A DNA stretch of 8,267 nt from Gammaproteobacteria bacterium. GTDB taxonomy: Bacteria; Pseudomonadota; Gammaproteobacteria; Chromatiales; Chromatiaceae. Location of the stretch: assembly GCA_030620735.1 (NCBI GenBank), contig JAUXDV010000077.1, positions 1 through 8,267 on the forward strand, written 5' to 3'. A program made the position numbers and the translations under genes. Shown here in pieces: positions 6,891 through 8,267 of this stretch. The stretch's first letter is position 1. The number at the start of each line of letters is the position of its first letter. The notes beneath the pieces were generated by a model. It made no database searches. It worked only from the letters and a program-made list of their open reading frames with translations, and was not told the DNA's origin.

Positions 6891-7472
6891 ATGTCGATGT
6901 TTTCCTCTCTCTATGACAAGGTTCTGAGCTGGTCGCGTCATCCGCATGCTCCCTGGTATCTTGGCGGCCTGAGTTTTGCAGAGTCCTCCTTTTTTCCGAT
7001 TCCGCCGGATGTGATGCTGGCTCCAATGAGCCTCGCCACGCCGAAGCGTGCGCTCTGGTACGCTTTTTTGACAACGATTGCTTCGGTGGCCGGAGGAGTT
7101 GCCGGTTACCTGATTGGCGTGACGCTGTTTGAAGTAATCGAACCCTGGCTGCAGCAGAGTCGTTATTATGAGAAATATCTGACCGCAAAGTCATGGTTTG
7201 ACGAGTGGGGCTTCTGGGCGATCTTTCTTGCCGGATTCTCACCGATCCCCTACAAGGTCTTTACTATCACGGCCGGCGCCATTGCCATGTCCTTCGCACC
7301 GTTTGTGCTGGCATCTCTTATCGGGCGGGGAGCACGCTTTTTTCTGGTGGCAATGCTGATGGCCTGGGGCGGCGAAAAGATGGAGGCGAAGCTGCGTCAC
7401 TATATCGACTGGATCGGCTGGGGAGTGGTTGTATTGATCACGGTAGCTGTCATTGTGGTGAAATTGAACTGA
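6891..7472 (+). CDS. yqaA: YqaA-family VTT/DedA-like membrane protein
   Basis: This 193-residue inner-membrane protein belongs to the YqaA branch of the VTT (SNARE-associated/DedA-like) superfamily. Other members act as lipid scramblases or flippases; YqaA itself has no settled function. Family marks are the re-entrant segment ESSFFPIPPDVMLAPM (31-46), the glycine-rich helix GGVAGYLIG (68-76), the second re-entrant segment AGFSPIPYKVFTITAGA (114-130) and GRGARF (145-150). A hydrophobic C-terminal helix spans about 173-191. The start is three bases after the pcm stop, with GGTGGGG about 11 bases upstream; an alternative ATG lies at 6897. Many gammaproteobacteria carry this gene between pcm and nlpD, so its position supports the assignment. 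Confidence 0.9.
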   Translation: MSMFSSLYDKVLSWSRHPHAPWYLGGLSFAESSFFPIPPDVMLAPMSLATPKRALWYAFLTTIASVAGGVAGYLIGVTLFEVIEPWLQQSRYYEKYLTAKSWFDEWGFWAIFLAGFSPIPYKVFTITAGAIAMSFAPFVLASLIGRGARFFLVAMLMAWGGEKMEAKLRHYIDWIGWGVVVLITVAVIVVKLN

Positions 7473-7482
7473 AAGTAGAGAT

Positions 7483-8226
7483 ATGATTTTTCCTGCGGTG
7501 GCGCCGGGAGTGTTGTCTCTCCTGTTGATGTTGTCGGCCTGCAGCAGCCGTCAGGACAAGGCGCTCTATGAAAGCCGGGTCGTGGTTCCTGGAACAAGGC
7601 ATGCTGAATCTGTCCCCCGGCCTGTCAAATCCCGTGCGCAGCATGATGAGATCAACTTGCCATCAAGCTCCGTCAGGATCGAACAGAAGCCGCCACAGCC
7701 TAAGCAACACAATAGCCAGGCATCAGATTCCGTAATGTCGCAACATAAGCAGCAACAGCAAACGGAGACAGCCAATCAGGCAGAACAGATCAAGCAGTCG
7801 GTCATGGCAAAAATGGAGAAGAGCAGTGAGAGTCACACTTTTCTTCCTGATGCAGAGTTGCGCTGGAAGTGGCCGGTCAAGGGGAAGGTTGTCCAGTCAT
7901 ATCGGCCAGCGGACCCGGCCAGGCGAGGAATTTTGATCAGTGGTGCAGAGGGAGAGGGGATCTCGGCTACGGAATCGGGAGAGGTTGTATATAGTGCTGA
8001 TGGGCTGGCAGGTTATGGTCAGCTCATTATCATCAAACACAATAAAAACTACCTGAGTGTTTACGCACACAATCGCAAGCGACTGGTAACAGAGGGGGAG
8101 TGGGTGGCCCGTGGTGTGCAGATAGCCACCATGGGCCTATCTTCCGGCAAAGCAGTCCTGCATTTTGAGATTCGTCACAATGGAGACCCGCAGAGTCCTT
8201 TAAAATATTTAGGTAATGGGTTTTAG
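7483..8226 (+). CDS. nlpD: NlpD-like lipoprotein with degenerate LytM (M23) domain
   Basis: This 247-residue envelope lipoprotein probably activates a peptidoglycan amidase (AmiC type) during cell separation, as NlpD does in E. coli. A lipoprotein signal ends in the lipobox LSAC (17-20), so Cys20 would carry the lipid. Residues 21-125 are polar, Gln/Ser-rich and apparently disordered, and I see no LysM domain. Residues 128-244 form a LytM domain starting WKWPVKG. The zinc site is broken: the usual HxxxD reads RRGIL (147-151), and the HxH histidine pair reads V225-L-H227, though YAH (194-196) and HFEIR (227-231) remain. Loss of catalysis is normal for NlpD-type activators. The gene is 10 bases after yqaA. 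E. coli NlpD is longer and has LysM, so EnvC or another LytM factor is an alternative, but gene order favours nlpD. Confidence 0.87.
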   Translation: MIFPAVAPGVLSLLLMLSACSSRQDKALYESRVVVPGTRHAESVPRPVKSRAQHDEINLPSSSVRIEQKPPQPKQHNSQASDSVMSQHKQQQQTETANQAEQIKQSVMAKMEKSSESHTFLPDAELRWKWPVKGKVVQSYRPADPARRGILISGAEGEGISATESGEVVYSADGLAGYGQLIIIKHNKNYLSVYAHNRKRLVTEGEWVARGVQIATMGLSSGKAVLHFEIRHNGDPQSPLKYLGNGF

Positions 8227-8247
8227 GTTTTAAGACTTAAAACCTAA
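8223..8247. repeat. 25-base A/T-rich palindrome over the nlpD stop codon
   Basis: The 12-base arms TTAGGTTTTAAG (8223-8234) and CTTAAAACCTAA (8236-8247) are perfect inverted copies around a single A (8235). The nlpD stop TAG (8224-8226) lies in the left arm. There is no T run after it, and the stem has only three G/C pairs, so it is a poor intrinsic terminator. It looks like the end of the adjoining CCTAAAACCT repeat facing an inverted copy. Confidence 0.7.
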
Positions 8248-8267
8248 CAACCTAAAACCTAATACCT
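8236..8267. repeat. CCTAAAACCT-type short repeat at the window edge
   Basis: AACCTAA (8241-8247) and AACCTAAAACCTAA (8249-8262) are near-tandem, followed by TACCT at the last base. The stretch is C-rich on one strand and A/C-only from 8246 except for scattered T. It is noncoding and continues past the window. Such CCTAAAACCT strings occur between genes in various bacterial genomes; I know no function. Confidence 0.55.

Noticed and set aside
6808..7242. Minus-strand open frame of 144 residues
   Set aside because: It is antisense to the pcm end and yqaA, Arg/Ser-rich without any domain, and both sense genes are secure.
8223..8247. Palindrome as an intrinsic terminator of the nlpD operon
   Set aside because: The stem is almost all A/T and no T tract follows in either useful position.

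Overview
The window looks like an ordinary chromosomal segment of a gammaproteobacterium with moderate G+C. The evidence is the conserved stationary-phase/cell-envelope cluster surE-pcm-yqaA-nlpD, a SmrA-type Smr-domain protein, and protein sequences close to gammaproteobacterial families. The genus cannot be fixed from the sequence. A free-living or symbiotic Chromatiales-like organism is only a guess.

Layout, left to right. Positions 1-32 hold a short interspersed repeat built on CCTTTGCGT units. A minus-strand gene for a seven-helix hemolysin III/TrhA (PAQR) membrane protein follows (108-773). The 158-base gap 774-931 contains a second dispersed repeat of the 'CGTCATTGCGAG...GCAATCTC' type. 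Next comes a minus-strand iron(III) ABC importer operon, transcribed from right to left: periplasmic binding protein fbpA (3736-4755), fused double permease fbpB (1990-3672) and ATPase fbpC (932-1993). Its promoter is near consensus (TTGATA, 17 bases, TATAAT) and is overlapped by a good Fur-box match at 4802-4820, so it should be switched on by iron starvation. Upstream and on the same strand is smrA (4875-5399).

From 5479 onwards everything runs on the plus strand as a tight operon: surE (nucleotide/phosphate-ester phosphatase), pcm (isoaspartyl protein repair methyltransferase, 4-base overlap), yqaA (VTT/DedA-like membrane protein, 3-base gap) and an NlpD-like lipoprotein (10-base gap). The last protein has a lipobox and a catalytically degenerate LytM/M23 domain but no recognisable LysM domain. 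In relatives the next gene is often rpoS, but the window ends first. The nlpD stop codon lies inside a 25-base near-perfect palindrome that opens a CCTAAAACCT repeat running to the window edge.

No undescribed defence, mobile or CRISPR-like system was found. The points worth a second look are the Fur-controlled promoter, three different dispersed intergenic repeats at gene boundaries, the LysM-less NlpD, and an altered N-terminal iron-ligand motif in FbpA.
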